5,964 nt of DNA, from NCBI GenBank assembly GCA_002297965.1, contig DBLF01000052.1:1-5964 (forward strand). Direction: 5' to 3'. A program made the position numbers and the translations under genes. The stretch's first letter is position 1. Every line of letters starts with the position of its first letter. A model generated the notes under the pieces. It did no database searches. It was not told the DNA's origin and was given only the letters and a program-made list of their open reading frames with translations. This document shows positions 1 to 5,848 of this stretch, one piece after another. This DNA comes from Candidatus Segatella papionis. GTDB taxonomy: Bacteria; Bacteroidota; Bacteroidia; Bacteroidales; Bacteroidaceae.

Positions 1-645
1 AGAAACGCTAAGAATAGCTTGCTTGATGGCTTCGTAATGAGGGGCAACCTGTCTTATTTCTCCCCAATCTCTTATTTCTTCTCCAATGGTATTTAGCATA
101 TCATGCAATTTCATTTTTCCCTTGGGGGAGTCGTAACATGCGCAAATACTGCAAGCTACAAATAAGATGGTAGGTGAACGAACAACAATTTCGCTACCAT
201 ATTCTGTATCTGGTAATTCTTTTGTCGTATTGTCTGGAAGTGTGGTTAGTTTGACTTCAAGACCACTGAGAGGAGTAGAGTTGGAGCGATTTATCATCAC
301 CAAGTCTATTTTCTCCTTTTTACTAGCCGTATAATATTGTTCGTACGGATAATATCCCGCCTCGTAATCATAGTAGGCATCTTCGCTTAAAGGGTCTATT
401 CCTAATAGCTCTGTTGCTGAAATAGGTTTATGTACTATTTCATTCTTTTTGTTGGTACAGATAAAGATTGGCGATAATCCCTTGCTACTCATATAGGCTA
501 CAAGTGAAGCAGGGAAAGAACTATTAAACTGGTTCTTCCCCCAAGATTCTTCGTATCTATAATCTCGGCTGGAGTACTTCTGACCAAACAGACCTGGATC
601 CACTCCTTCTATCAATTGTATTTTCTGTTTTGTTTTCTTTGCCAT
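1..645 (-). CDS. HindVP-family type II restriction endonuclease, N-terminal part (runs off left edge)
   Basis: The reading frame is open from ATG at 645 to the window edge, giving 215 residues without a stop. The 3' end lies outside. The protein resembles the HindVP/HgiDI/BsaHI endonuclease family, whose known members cut GRCGYC. Recognition rests on the conserved run GLFGQKYSSRD (18-28), ESWGKNQFNSSFPASL (33-48), the YYPYEQYY segment (98-105), LPDNTT (136-141), EYGSEIVV (148-155) and VACSI (163-167). A plausible PD-(D/E)XK centre is D114 (KIDLV) with E130 and K132 (LEVKL). The enzyme would act on unmodified DNA in the cytoplasm and should be paired with a cytosine methyltransferase; none lies inside the window. 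ATG 645 follows a TATCTTTG promoter box by 17 nt. By line counts GC is about 30-45%, below the roughly 50% of the GH28 gene, consistent with horizontal transfer. Family assignment is from remembered motifs; the specificity of this copy is inferred. Confidence 0.85.
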   Translation of the reverse strand, partial: MAKKTKQKIQLIEGVDPGLFGQKYSSRDYRYEESWGKNQFNSSFPASLVAYMSSKGLSPIFICTNKKNEIVHKPISATELLGIDPLSEDAYYDYEAGYYPYEQYYTASKKEKIDLVMINRSNSTPLSGLEVKLTTLPDNTTKELPDTEYGSEIVVRSPTILFVACSICACYDSPKGKMKLHDMLNTIGEEIRDWGEIRQVAPHYEAIKQAILSVS

Positions 646-662
646 AATACTTAATTTGCCTC

Positions 663-670
663 CAAAGATA
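663..670 (-). promoter_or_regulatory. -7 promoter box for the restriction endonuclease gene
   Basis: The minus strand reads TATCTTTG, an exact match to the Bacteroidetes TAnnTTTG -7 element, 17 nt before the ATG at 645. No convincing -33 TTG is seen about 20 bp upstream (around 690-695), so only the -7 half is supported. The transcript leader would be very short. Confidence 0.6.
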
Positions 671-817
671 CAAAAACTTTGCGAATCTTCTATGTTTTAT
701 TACATTTGTTAACGATATAATAGTTAATCATAGCCATTTCCTAGGTTTGCTCTTATGATAAAGCGTGCTCTAGGATAAATATTGTTATCGAATATTCTTT
801 TTTTCAAATATTTGTCG

Positions 818-825
818 TATCTTTG
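818..825 (+). promoter_or_regulatory. -7 promoter box for the broken ATPase/nuclease gene
   Basis: TATCTTTG matches the Bacteroidetes -7 consensus and ends 26 nt before the ATG at 852. The -33 region (about 794-800, a T-rich run) is a poor match to TTG. It faces away from the restriction-gene promoter, so 646-851 is a divergent promoter region. Its survival means the remnant gene may still be transcribed. Confidence 0.55.
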
Positions 826-980
826 TGCCAAGATTATAAAAATGTTGGATTATGGCTTCAAAGAGATATCCTTTGGGAATACAGACTTTCTCCGAAATAG
901 TGAAGGGGAATTACTTCTATGCTGACAAGACGGCTGTCGTCTATCAGCTGGCTCACTATGCCAAGTTTCATTTTCTGAGT

Positions 981-1003
981 CGTCCTCGTCGATTCGGAAA
1001 GTC
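981..1003 (+). repeat. Inverted repeat copy 1 (RPRRFGKS codons of broken gene)
   Basis: This 23-nt segment matches the reverse complement of 5630-5652 at 22 of 23 positions. Both encode the Walker A-like RPRRFGKS, so it is shared ancestry of the two paralogs rather than an independent repeat, but it is long enough to serve as a recombination tract. Confidence 0.6.
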
Positions 1004-1011
1004 TCGTCAGG
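1003..1011 (+). other. Deletion/frameshift junction in the broken ATPase/nuclease gene
   Basis: Homology to the paralog stops right after the GKS codons (996-1004) in the first frame. Family-like sequence resumes in the other frame at about 1009-1012 (YYTAEDMNKYD). CTCGTC occurs at 985-990 and again at 1003-1008, so a short-homology event is possible. The exact breakpoint cannot be set without an intact orthologue of this copy. Confidence 0.55.
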
Positions 1012-1475
1012 TATTATACGGCAGAAGATATGAACAAGTATGATGCCATCGTGTATGCTTATTCCAAAAATGTGCTAATAGGTGATGATATGGCAGCATT
1101 CATGCCTCATTTGAAGGCATTCTATGATAAGTTCCCATATACGATAATCAACAACAATGAGCGTCATTATCAGGCTGTGATGTTCACCATCTTCACGATG
1201 CTCGGCGAAGATGTGAGGGTGGAACATGCCACTTCGGATGGAAGAATTGACCTGTTGCTCAAGACTGAGCAAAGTATTTTCATCTTCGAGTTGAAGTACA
1301 AGAAGTCTGCCGATACGGCTATGACGCAAATCGGCGACAAGGACTATGCCAAGGCTTTTGCCGATGATGGTCGAAAGGTCGTGAAAGTGAGTATCAATTT
1401 CTCGGAAGACCAAAGAAGCATTGAGGATTGGACAATAGCATAATTATTGTACATAAACCATAAAAAGTGAATGAA

Positions 1476-1488
1476 AACCATTGTGGTT
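1476..1488. promoter_or_regulatory. Short palindrome over the GH28 -33 box (possible operator)
   Basis: AACCA-TTG-TGGTT is a perfect 5-bp inverted repeat around 3 bp, and its right half overlaps the -33 element. It could bind a dimeric regulator. It could also form a weak stem downstream of the broken gene, which ends at 1443, but no T tract follows. It is short enough to be chance. Confidence 0.3.
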
Positions 1489-1512
1489 CGTATAGAATAT
1501 TGTTTAATTTTG
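1481..1512 (+). promoter_or_regulatory. Promoter of the GH28 gene (-33 TTGTGG, -7 TAATTTTG)
   Basis: TTGTGG at 1481-1486 and TAATTTTG at 1505-1512 match the Bacteroidetes -33 and TAnnTTTG -7 elements with typical spacing (about 18-21 bp, depending on how the -33 box is bounded). It is one of the two best two-part promoters in the window. The leader to the ATG at 1585 would be about 65 nt and ends in an A-rich stretch with no Shine-Dalgarno sequence, normal for this phylum. Confidence 0.65.
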
Positions 1513-1521
1513 CAGCAAAAT
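1507..1521. promoter_or_regulatory. 15-bp palindrome over the GH28 -7 box (possible operator)
   Basis: ATTTTGC-A-GCAAAAT is a perfect inverted repeat with 7-bp arms and a 1-bp centre. It overlaps most of the -7 box and the likely transcription start. Its centre (1514) lies 32 bp, about three helical turns, from the centre of the palindrome at 1476-1488. The position suits a repressor or start-site regulator; no regulator gene is visible to pair it with. Confidence 0.4.
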
Positions 1522-1584
1522 CCAATGCTGGATATTTCGGCGTTGTGATGTTTATGGGCAAAAACTAACAAACAACTACAAATC

Positions 1585-3036
1585 ATGAGGAAAATACTAA
1601 TTGTGTTTTTGATGATGGTTGGGCTAGTGGCTCACGCCTCATCGGTAGATTATAATGTAAAGGACTTTGGTGCGAAGGGCGACGGCAAGACGCTCGACCA
1701 CCAAGCCATCAATGCTGCTATTGATACTTGTGTGGCGCATGGCGGTGGCAGGGTGGTGCTTCCTGCTGGCACTTATCTCTGTGGTAGTATCAGACTGAAA
1801 AGTCATGTGGAGCTTCATATCTCCGCTGGTGCGAAAATCCTCGCAGCCCCTGCCTCGATGAAGGCATACGACGAGGCAGAGGAGTGGGTAGGCCCTGCTT
1901 ATCAAGATGGCGGACATACTTATTTCCAAAATAGTCTGATTTATGCCATTGGTCAAGAACATGTTTCTATCACGGGACGTGGCATGATAGATGGACTGGG
2001 TTTGACCAAGAAGGATACCGAGAATGCTGGCGTGTTGAATGGTGGTAACATCGGCACAGGTGATAAGGCAATCGCCTTGAAGCTCTGTCGTAATATCTTG
2101 ATTCGTGATGTCACCATCTATCGTGGTGGTCACTTTGGTATCATCTTGACGGGATGTGAACTCGGAATGGTGGATAACGTGACCATCGATACCAACCGTG
2201 ACGGTTTCGACATCGACTGCTGCAAGTATCTCTCGATTTCCAACTGTAAGATTAACACCCCTCGTGACGATGCCTTGGTGCTGAAAAGCTCGTATGCGCT
2301 CAAGAAACCTGTACTTACAGAGCATATCGCCATTACCAATTGTATCATTACTGGTTATAAACTCGGTTCCTTGCTCAATGGAAGCTATATTCCTGAGCCT
2401 GTAAGCTGGGTATGTGGAAGGTTCAAACTCGGAACGGAGTCTAACGGTGGTTATAAGAACATCTCGTTGAGCAACTGCACCTTTATGTATAGTAGCGGTT
2501 TGGCTTTCGAGGAAGTGGACCAGGGCATCATGGAGAACATCACCGTGAGCAACATCACGATGAACCATGTGCATCATTATCCTATCTATATCACCACTGG
2601 TTGCAGAAACCGTGGTCCGAAGGAACGCACTACAGTTTCTACAGGGCGTGACATCATGATTTCTAACATGGTGGCAAATGATGTCGATTCCTTGGCTGGC
2701 ATCATCGTGACCGGTATGCCTGGCGAGCCTCTTCGCAACATCTCTCTCAATAACATCCAGTTGCAGTTCCGTGGCGGTGGCAAGGCAGAGCTTGCCAAGC
2801 GAGAGTATCGTGAGCAAGGCAAGAACTACCCAGAGGCCAAGTTTGCCAAGGAGACTCCCGCCTATGGCCTGTTTGCTCGCCATGTGGATGGCTTGGAGGT
2901 GAACAACGTTACCTTCCGTACCATGAAACCTGAGTACAGACCAGCCATGATGCTCATTGATGTGAAGAACGAAAGTATCAACGATGTGCAGGCTGACTTG
3001 CAGAAGGGAGTGAAGAAACTGGTGGTGAAGAAATAA
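1585..3036 (+). CDS. Secreted GH28 glycoside hydrolase (polygalacturonase-like pectinase)
   Basis: This 483-residue protein is a GH28 right-handed beta-helix enzyme, predicted to hydrolyse galacturonate-containing pectin backbone (polygalacturonan or rhamnogalacturonan). A Sec signal peptide covers about residues 1-19 (MRK, a hydrophobic core, then AHAS); there is no lipobox cysteine, so it is probably periplasmic. The mature N terminus has the family opening DFGAKGDG (27-34) and GGGRVVLPAGTY (53-64). Catalytic motifs are NRDGFD (204-209, D206), PRDDA (226-230, D228 and D229) and GRFK (278-281, R279 and K281 in place of RIK). They align with the NTD, DD and RIK motifs of fungal polygalacturonases. 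The classical GHG histidine motif is not seen; GSLLNGS stands near its place. Repeated ISNC/ITNC/VSNI turns are the beta-helix coils. Length is normal for bacterial members. It converges with the carbohydrate esterase at 3056-3931, which may act on the same polymer. Endo versus exo action and exact substrate cannot be read from sequence. Confidence 0.92.
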   Translation: MRKILIVFLMMVGLVAHASSVDYNVKDFGAKGDGKTLDHQAINAAIDTCVAHGGGRVVLPAGTYLCGSIRLKSHVELHISAGAKILAAPASMKAYDEAEEWVGPAYQDGGHTYFQNSLIYAIGQEHVSITGRGMIDGLGLTKKDTENAGVLNGGNIGTGDKAIALKLCRNILIRDVTIYRGGHFGIILTGCELGMVDNVTIDTNRDGFDIDCCKYLSISNCKINTPRDDALVLKSSYALKKPVLTEHIAITNCIITGYKLGSLLNGSYIPEPVSWVCGRFKLGTESNGGYKNISLSNCTFMYSSGLAFEEVDQGIMENITVSNITMNHVHHYPIYITTGCRNRGPKERTTVSTGRDIMISNMVANDVDSLAGIIVTGMPGEPLRNISLNNIQLQFRGGGKAELAKREYREQGKNYPEAKFAKETPAYGLFARHVDGLEVNNVTFRTMKPEYRPAMMLIDVKNESINDVQADLQKGVKKLVVKK

Positions 3037-3055
3037 TGTAAAGTTGAAAAACTAT

Positions 3056-3931
3056 TTATTTCAATAGCTTCTGTTTCTCGATGAGCTGGAACATCTTGTT
3101 GCCCAACTCTTGCGCTCCCGCTGCATCGAAGTGGAGTACGTCGCTGCGAAGGCTGGCGTTAGGCACATCCACCACATAGATGTTCTTGTCTTCCTTGGCA
3201 AGTTGGTGCTGTGCATTTTCTACGCCTTGGCTCCATTGCTTGCTCTTGTGTGAGATACCACCTATTATAATAGGGAGTTGTGCATACTTCTTGTTACCCG
3301 TCTTTTCTACGAGGTAAGTGCGGATGTAGGTAATCATCTGCTTCAAGTTCTTGTAATAGTTCTTGGCTTGATGACGGTCACTCTCACCTTGGTGCCAAAG
3401 CATGAACTTGATGTCGTAGCCCTCAGGCAGTTTGCTCAGTTGATTATCGATGCAAGCCCCGATGTTCTCTGTGAAGGCTTTCAATAGGCTCTTGCCACCC
3501 TTGTCGGAAGCTGTGTTCTTGGCGAGATATTCTGGTGAGGCGTTCCAGTACTCACCATTGGTGCTGGAGCAGAGGGTATCGATGGCTGTGCCGCCGAGGC
3601 TCTCCTTGATGACATAGAAGTTCTTCTTCAGCTTCTTCTCCACGTTCCAATATACGATGGCATCGTAAGCCCATTTGTTAGGAGTGTCCTTGTTGAGGAT
3701 GCGAGGCCAGAAGGTCTCAAACTTTCCTTCGCCCGACATACTGCTGGAACCAAAACTCCATTGGCAGTACTTGTATTTCTTCTGCTGGATCTCAGCAGGA
3801 AGTTCTGAGTTCATCACTCTTCCGTCGGTGTTCGACTGACCTGCGGTGAGGATAACTACGGCAGGTTGTTTCTTAGCAGCCGCAGGCATCAAGCTCAGGG
3901 CTGCGAAAAGGAGGCAAATATATTTCTTCAT
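3056..3931 (-). CDS. Secreted SGNH/SASA-type carbohydrate acetylesterase
   Basis: A 291-residue protein of the SGNH hydrolase type, close to the SASA (sialate O-acetylesterase-like, PF03629)/CE6 group that removes O-acetyl groups from carbohydrates. A signal peptide covers about residues 1-19 (MKKYICLLFAALSLMPAAA); no lipobox, so probably periplasmic. Catalytic blocks are visible: TAGQSNTDGR (29-38) with nucleophile S33, SLGGTAID (111-118) with the oxyanion-hole glycine, WHQGESD (179-185), and SDVLHFDAAG (263-272) with D264 and H267. All triad residues are present and length is normal. ATG 3929-3931 is chosen because the signal peptide starts there. It is transcribed from its own promoter and converges on the GH28 gene. 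Deacetylation of pectin or its oligosaccharides is therefore a reasonable role; acetyl-xylan or another acetylated glycan is not excluded. Confidence 0.85.
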   Translation of the reverse strand: MKKYICLLFAALSLMPAAAKKQPAVVILTAGQSNTDGRVMNSELPAEIQQKKYKYCQWSFGSSSMSGEGKFETFWPRILNKDTPNKWAYDAIVYWNVEKKLKKNFYVIKESLGGTAIDTLCSSTNGEYWNASPEYLAKNTASDKGGKSLLKAFTENIGACIDNQLSKLPEGYDIKFMLWHQGESDRHQAKNYYKNLKQMITYIRTYLVEKTGNKKYAQLPIIIGGISHKSKQWSQGVENAQHQLAKEDKNIYVVDVPNASLRSDVLHFDAAGAQELGNKMFQLIEKQKLLK

Positions 3932-3982
3932 TTTTTTTATAGGTATATAAATTATATGATTTGTTTGTTTTTATATCTGGTG

Positions 3983-3990
3983 CAAAGATA
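3983..3990 (-). promoter_or_regulatory. -7 promoter box for the carbohydrate esterase gene
   Basis: The minus strand reads TATCTTTG, an exact -7 match, 51 nt before the ATG at 3931. The leader is very AT-rich and includes an A run just before the start. No good TTG is found about 20 bp upstream (around 4010-4014), so the promoter may be weak or activator-dependent. Confidence 0.55.
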
Positions 3991-4083
3991 ATGCTTTCTT
4001 TTATATTATAAGGTGTTGTTTCGTTCGTAGTAGGTACTTTATCGTTCAAAAAGGACAAATATTCGCTCTTCTTGCATGTTTTC

Positions 4084-4100
4084 TATTGTTTTGAACAATA
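4084..4100. promoter_or_regulatory. Small inverted repeat upstream of the esterase gene
   Basis: TATTGTT-TTG-AACAATA is a perfect inverted repeat with 7-bp arms and a 3-bp centre. It lies roughly 100 bp upstream of the esterase -7 box and just past the terminator-like hairpin of the upstream gene. It could be an activator site or a minor RNA hairpin. It is AT-rich and could be chance. Confidence 0.25.
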
Positions 4101-4116
4101 TACCAAATCATTGAGC

Positions 4117-4154
4117 CAAGAGCCGTGAACGCTGGGAAGCGCTCACGGCTCTTG
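4117..4154 (-). terminator. Strong hairpin, probable terminator of the ATPase/nuclease gene
   Basis: The arms at 4117-4133 and 4138-4154 pair at 16 of 17 positions: 12 bp starting CAAGAGCCGTGA, one A/C mismatch, then CGCT/AGCG around a GGGA loop. It is the most stable GC-rich inverted repeat seen here. It lies 62 nt past the stop of the minus-strand gene that ends at 4216 and upstream of the esterase promoter, where it would prevent read-through. The tract after the stem is not a clean T run in either direction, so its efficiency as an intrinsic terminator is uncertain. Confidence 0.65.
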
Positions 4155-4215
4155 CTTTAGTTAATCATGCGTGAGTTGGTCTCTATTGTTCATACGTTTT
4201 AGTGAATGAAGTTAT

Positions 4216-5793
4216 TTACTCAGCTTTTTTCCAATCCAATAGTCCCTTTCCATCATCATCAAGTTCGATTCCAAGTCCGATGACTTCTCGCTTGTCAGCC
4301 TTGAAAGGTTCCATGTATTGGTTGGTGCAGATTTGCTTGATGGCAGCTTCCTTGCCACCGTTGTTCTTCAGTTTCAGTTCTATCACGTAGATGTATCGGG
4401 AAGTAGAGGCGAGGATGTCGATTCTGCCAGTGGCAAGCATGTGCTCCACGTCCACTCTCATACCAATGGCATTGAGAATGGTACTGATGATGAGGCGATA
4501 GCGCTCCTCCATGTCCATCGAGGCAAGTTTCTTGTTGCTATATGGTACGTCGGCAATCAAGGCCTTCAGTGATTTCATGGCATCCTCTAGCTGCCCTGTG
4601 CCTAATTGCATATATAGGTTGGCTTGCAAGGACTGGATGTCGCTTTCCTCTCGCATGGTCAAGGCAGGGAGCACCATCTCGTAGAGAGCTTGTTTTACTT
4701 CCTCGTTAGGGAAGCCCAACACGTAGCCGAACTCGTCGCTGTCCTTGATGGTAAGATAGCCTGATTGATAAAGAAACAAAGAGGCACCGCCACCTGTTAC
4801 ATCGGATAGTTCCAAGGTGTTGCGCAAGATACGGCAATTCTCGAAGTCGCCCAATCGCAATTCGGCATTGGTTACAAACTTCGGGATGAGCGAGGTGGCA
4901 CCTGATGAAGCCCAAAAATTGCTTATCTTTGACTTCTGTAAGGCATTGACAAGACTATAAGGATTATATATATCCACCATGTTGTCTTCGGAGAAGTGGT
5001 AACCATCGTAATATGTCTTTAATCTATCGTGTGTCTCTTGGGCAGACCATTTATAGCGAGATGCCATTTTCTCTAGCTCTGGTTTGAAATTCTCACCGAT
5101 TTCCTCCTCGGTGATACCACAGAGGGATGCATATTCTGGCAAGAAACTGATGTTCGTCAGATTGTTGAGCACCGAGAATAAAGAGATTTGAGTAAACTTG
5201 GTGATGCCAGTGATAAAGACAAACTTCTCATACTCATCGGCGTTTTTGAGTACGGAAAATACCGTGCGATACACTTCTGTGCAAGCAGTATGCTCTGGGG
5301 TTTTCCAAGAGTGTTGTAATGGGGCGTCATACTCGTCGATAAGTACGGCTACTTGTAATCCCGTCTGCTGGTAGGCCTTGACGATGATGTTCTTGAATCG
5401 GTTTGACAGTGCGGTCATGGATCTTGGTGTAATGCCATATTTGTCTTCATATTCAGTGAAAACTTCATCGAAGTAAGCTCTGATGCCTTCGGGTGTGCCA
5501 TCCGCCATGCTCATGTCGAGTCGTACAACAGGATATGATTTCCAGTCTTTCTCCAGTTGCATAATCTTCAGTCCTTCGAAGATTTCCTTCTTTCCTTCGA
5601 AGTATGCTTGTAGCGTATCGACAAGCAATGACTTGCCGAATCGACGAGGACGGCTTAGATAATTATACTTGTCGCCGTTGTTCGCCAATTTCCACACGAT
5701 GTCGCTTTTATCGACATAGAGGTAATTTTCCTTTCTGATTACCTTAAACGATTGTATGCCTGCTGGTAGTCTTCTATGATTGTTCTCTGTCAT
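4216..5793 (-). CDS. AAA-ATPase-like protein with C-terminal PD-(D/E)XK nuclease domain
   Basis: An intact 525-residue two-domain protein. The N-terminal AAA-ATPase-like domain (PF09820 type) shows GIQSF (12-16), NYLYVDKS (23-30), Walker A-like RPRRFGKSLL (48-57), Walker B VAVLIDEYDAPL (148-159, D153 and E154) and FVFITGITKF (191-200). A conserved YYDGYHF (261-267) and YNPYSL (276-281) follow. The C-terminal PDDEXK_9-type domain (PF08011) has GRIDI with D459, IELK with E472 and K474, and Q486/Y493 after it. All key residues are present, so it should be active. The family is abundant in Bacteroidales, often in many copies per genome, and has no agreed function; DNA processing or defence is an inference from the domains. 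The start is ATG 5793. An upstream in-frame TTG at 5820 lies within the -7 promoter box and cannot be the start. A broken paralog lies at 852-1443 in opposite orientation. Confidence 0.9.
   Translation of the reverse strand: MTENNHRRLPAGIQSFKVIRKENYLYVDKSDIVWKLANNGDKYNYLSRPRRFGKSLLVDTLQAYFEGKKEIFEGLKIMQLEKDWKSYPVVRLDMSMADGTPEGIRAYFDEVFTEYEDKYGITPRSMTALSNRFKNIIVKAYQQTGLQVAVLIDEYDAPLQHSWKTPEHTACTEVYRTVFSVLKNADEYEKFVFITGITKFTQISLFSVLNNLTNISFLPEYASLCGITEEEIGENFKPELEKMASRYKWSAQETHDRLKTYYDGYHFSEDNMVDIYNPYSLVNALQKSKISNFWASSGATSLIPKFVTNAELRLGDFENCRILRNTLELSDVTGGGASLFLYQSGYLTIKDSDEFGYVLGFPNEEVKQALYEMVLPALTMREESDIQSLQANLYMQLGTGQLEDAMKSLKALIADVPYSNKKLASMDMEERYRLIISTILNAIGMRVDVEHMLATGRIDILASTSRYIYVIELKLKNNGGKEAAIKQICTNQYMEPFKADKREVIGLGIELDDDGKGLLDWKKAE
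5630..5652 (-). repeat. Inverted repeat copy 2 (RPRRFGKS codons of intact gene)
   Basis: Inverted partner of 981-1003, with one mismatch at 5636. The pair encloses about 4.6 kb, including the two pectin genes. Confidence 0.6.
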
Positions 5794-5817
5794 ATCCGAT
5801 GTTATTTTAATACTTTG

Positions 5818-5848
5818 CAAAGATACAACGAAAAAACGAATATGCCAA
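5818..5848 (-). promoter_or_regulatory. Promoter of the ATPase/nuclease gene (-33 TTG, -7 TATCTTTG)
   Basis: On the minus strand TTGG starts at 5848 and TATCTTTG covers 5825-5818, about 20 bp apart, matching Bacteroidetes -33/-7 spacing. The box ends 24 nt before ATG 5793. It fixes the translation start, because the alternative in-frame TTG (5820-5818) is the last three bases of the -7 element. Confidence 0.65.

Larger units (their letters stand above)
852..1443 (+). pseudogene. Broken AAA-ATPase-like / PD-(D/E)XK nuclease gene, large internal deletion with frame change
   Basis: Two fragments in different frames match the two ends of the intact paralog at 4216-5793. Fragment 1 (852-1043) carries 51 genuine residues: GIQTF (9-13), NYFYADK (20-26) and the Walker A-like RPRRFGKS (44-51). 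It then reads about 12 unrelated residues to a TGA at 1041. Fragment 2 is in the +1 frame from about 1009 (first ATG 1030) to TAA at 1441-1443. It holds the C-terminal nuclease domain: GRIDLLL with D74, FELKY with E87 and K89, and a downstream Q100/Y106, numbered from ATG 1030. The Walker B, sensor and middle regions are absent, about 320 residues compared with the paralog. These domains correspond to Pfam AAA-ATPase_like (PF09820) and PDDEXK_9 (PF08011); the family's role is not established. The remnant nuclease domain looks undecayed, so the deletion may be recent. An assembly error is the main alternative. Confidence 0.85.

Noticed and set aside
740..774. CCTAG ... CTAGG inverted repeat in the divergent intergenic region
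   Set aside because: Only 5-bp arms with a 25-nt loop and no supporting pairing inside; likely chance in a short AT-rich region.
852..1443. Programmed frameshift joining the two ATPase/nuclease fragments
   Set aside because: A frameshift would not restore the missing ~320 residues, and no slippery run is present at the overlap (1030-1043).
1075..1586. Minus-strand frames of 112 and 80 codons opposite the broken gene
   Set aside because: The plus-strand frame there matches a known nuclease domain; the antisense frames have no family features.
1639..2883. A 414-codon open frame on the minus strand inside the GH28 gene
   Set aside because: It lies wholly antisense to a gene with clear signal peptide and catalytic motifs, shows no recognisable domain, and is explained by the codon bias of the sense strand.
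3873..4058. A 61-codon minus-strand frame overlapping the esterase start
   Set aside because: It covers the esterase promoter and signal-peptide codons in another frame and shows no domain or plausible start signals.
4202..4572. Short plus-strand frames (62 and 84 codons) over the 3' end of the ATPase/nuclease gene
   Set aside because: They are antisense to the conserved PD-(D/E)XK domain and are low-complexity or unrecognisable.
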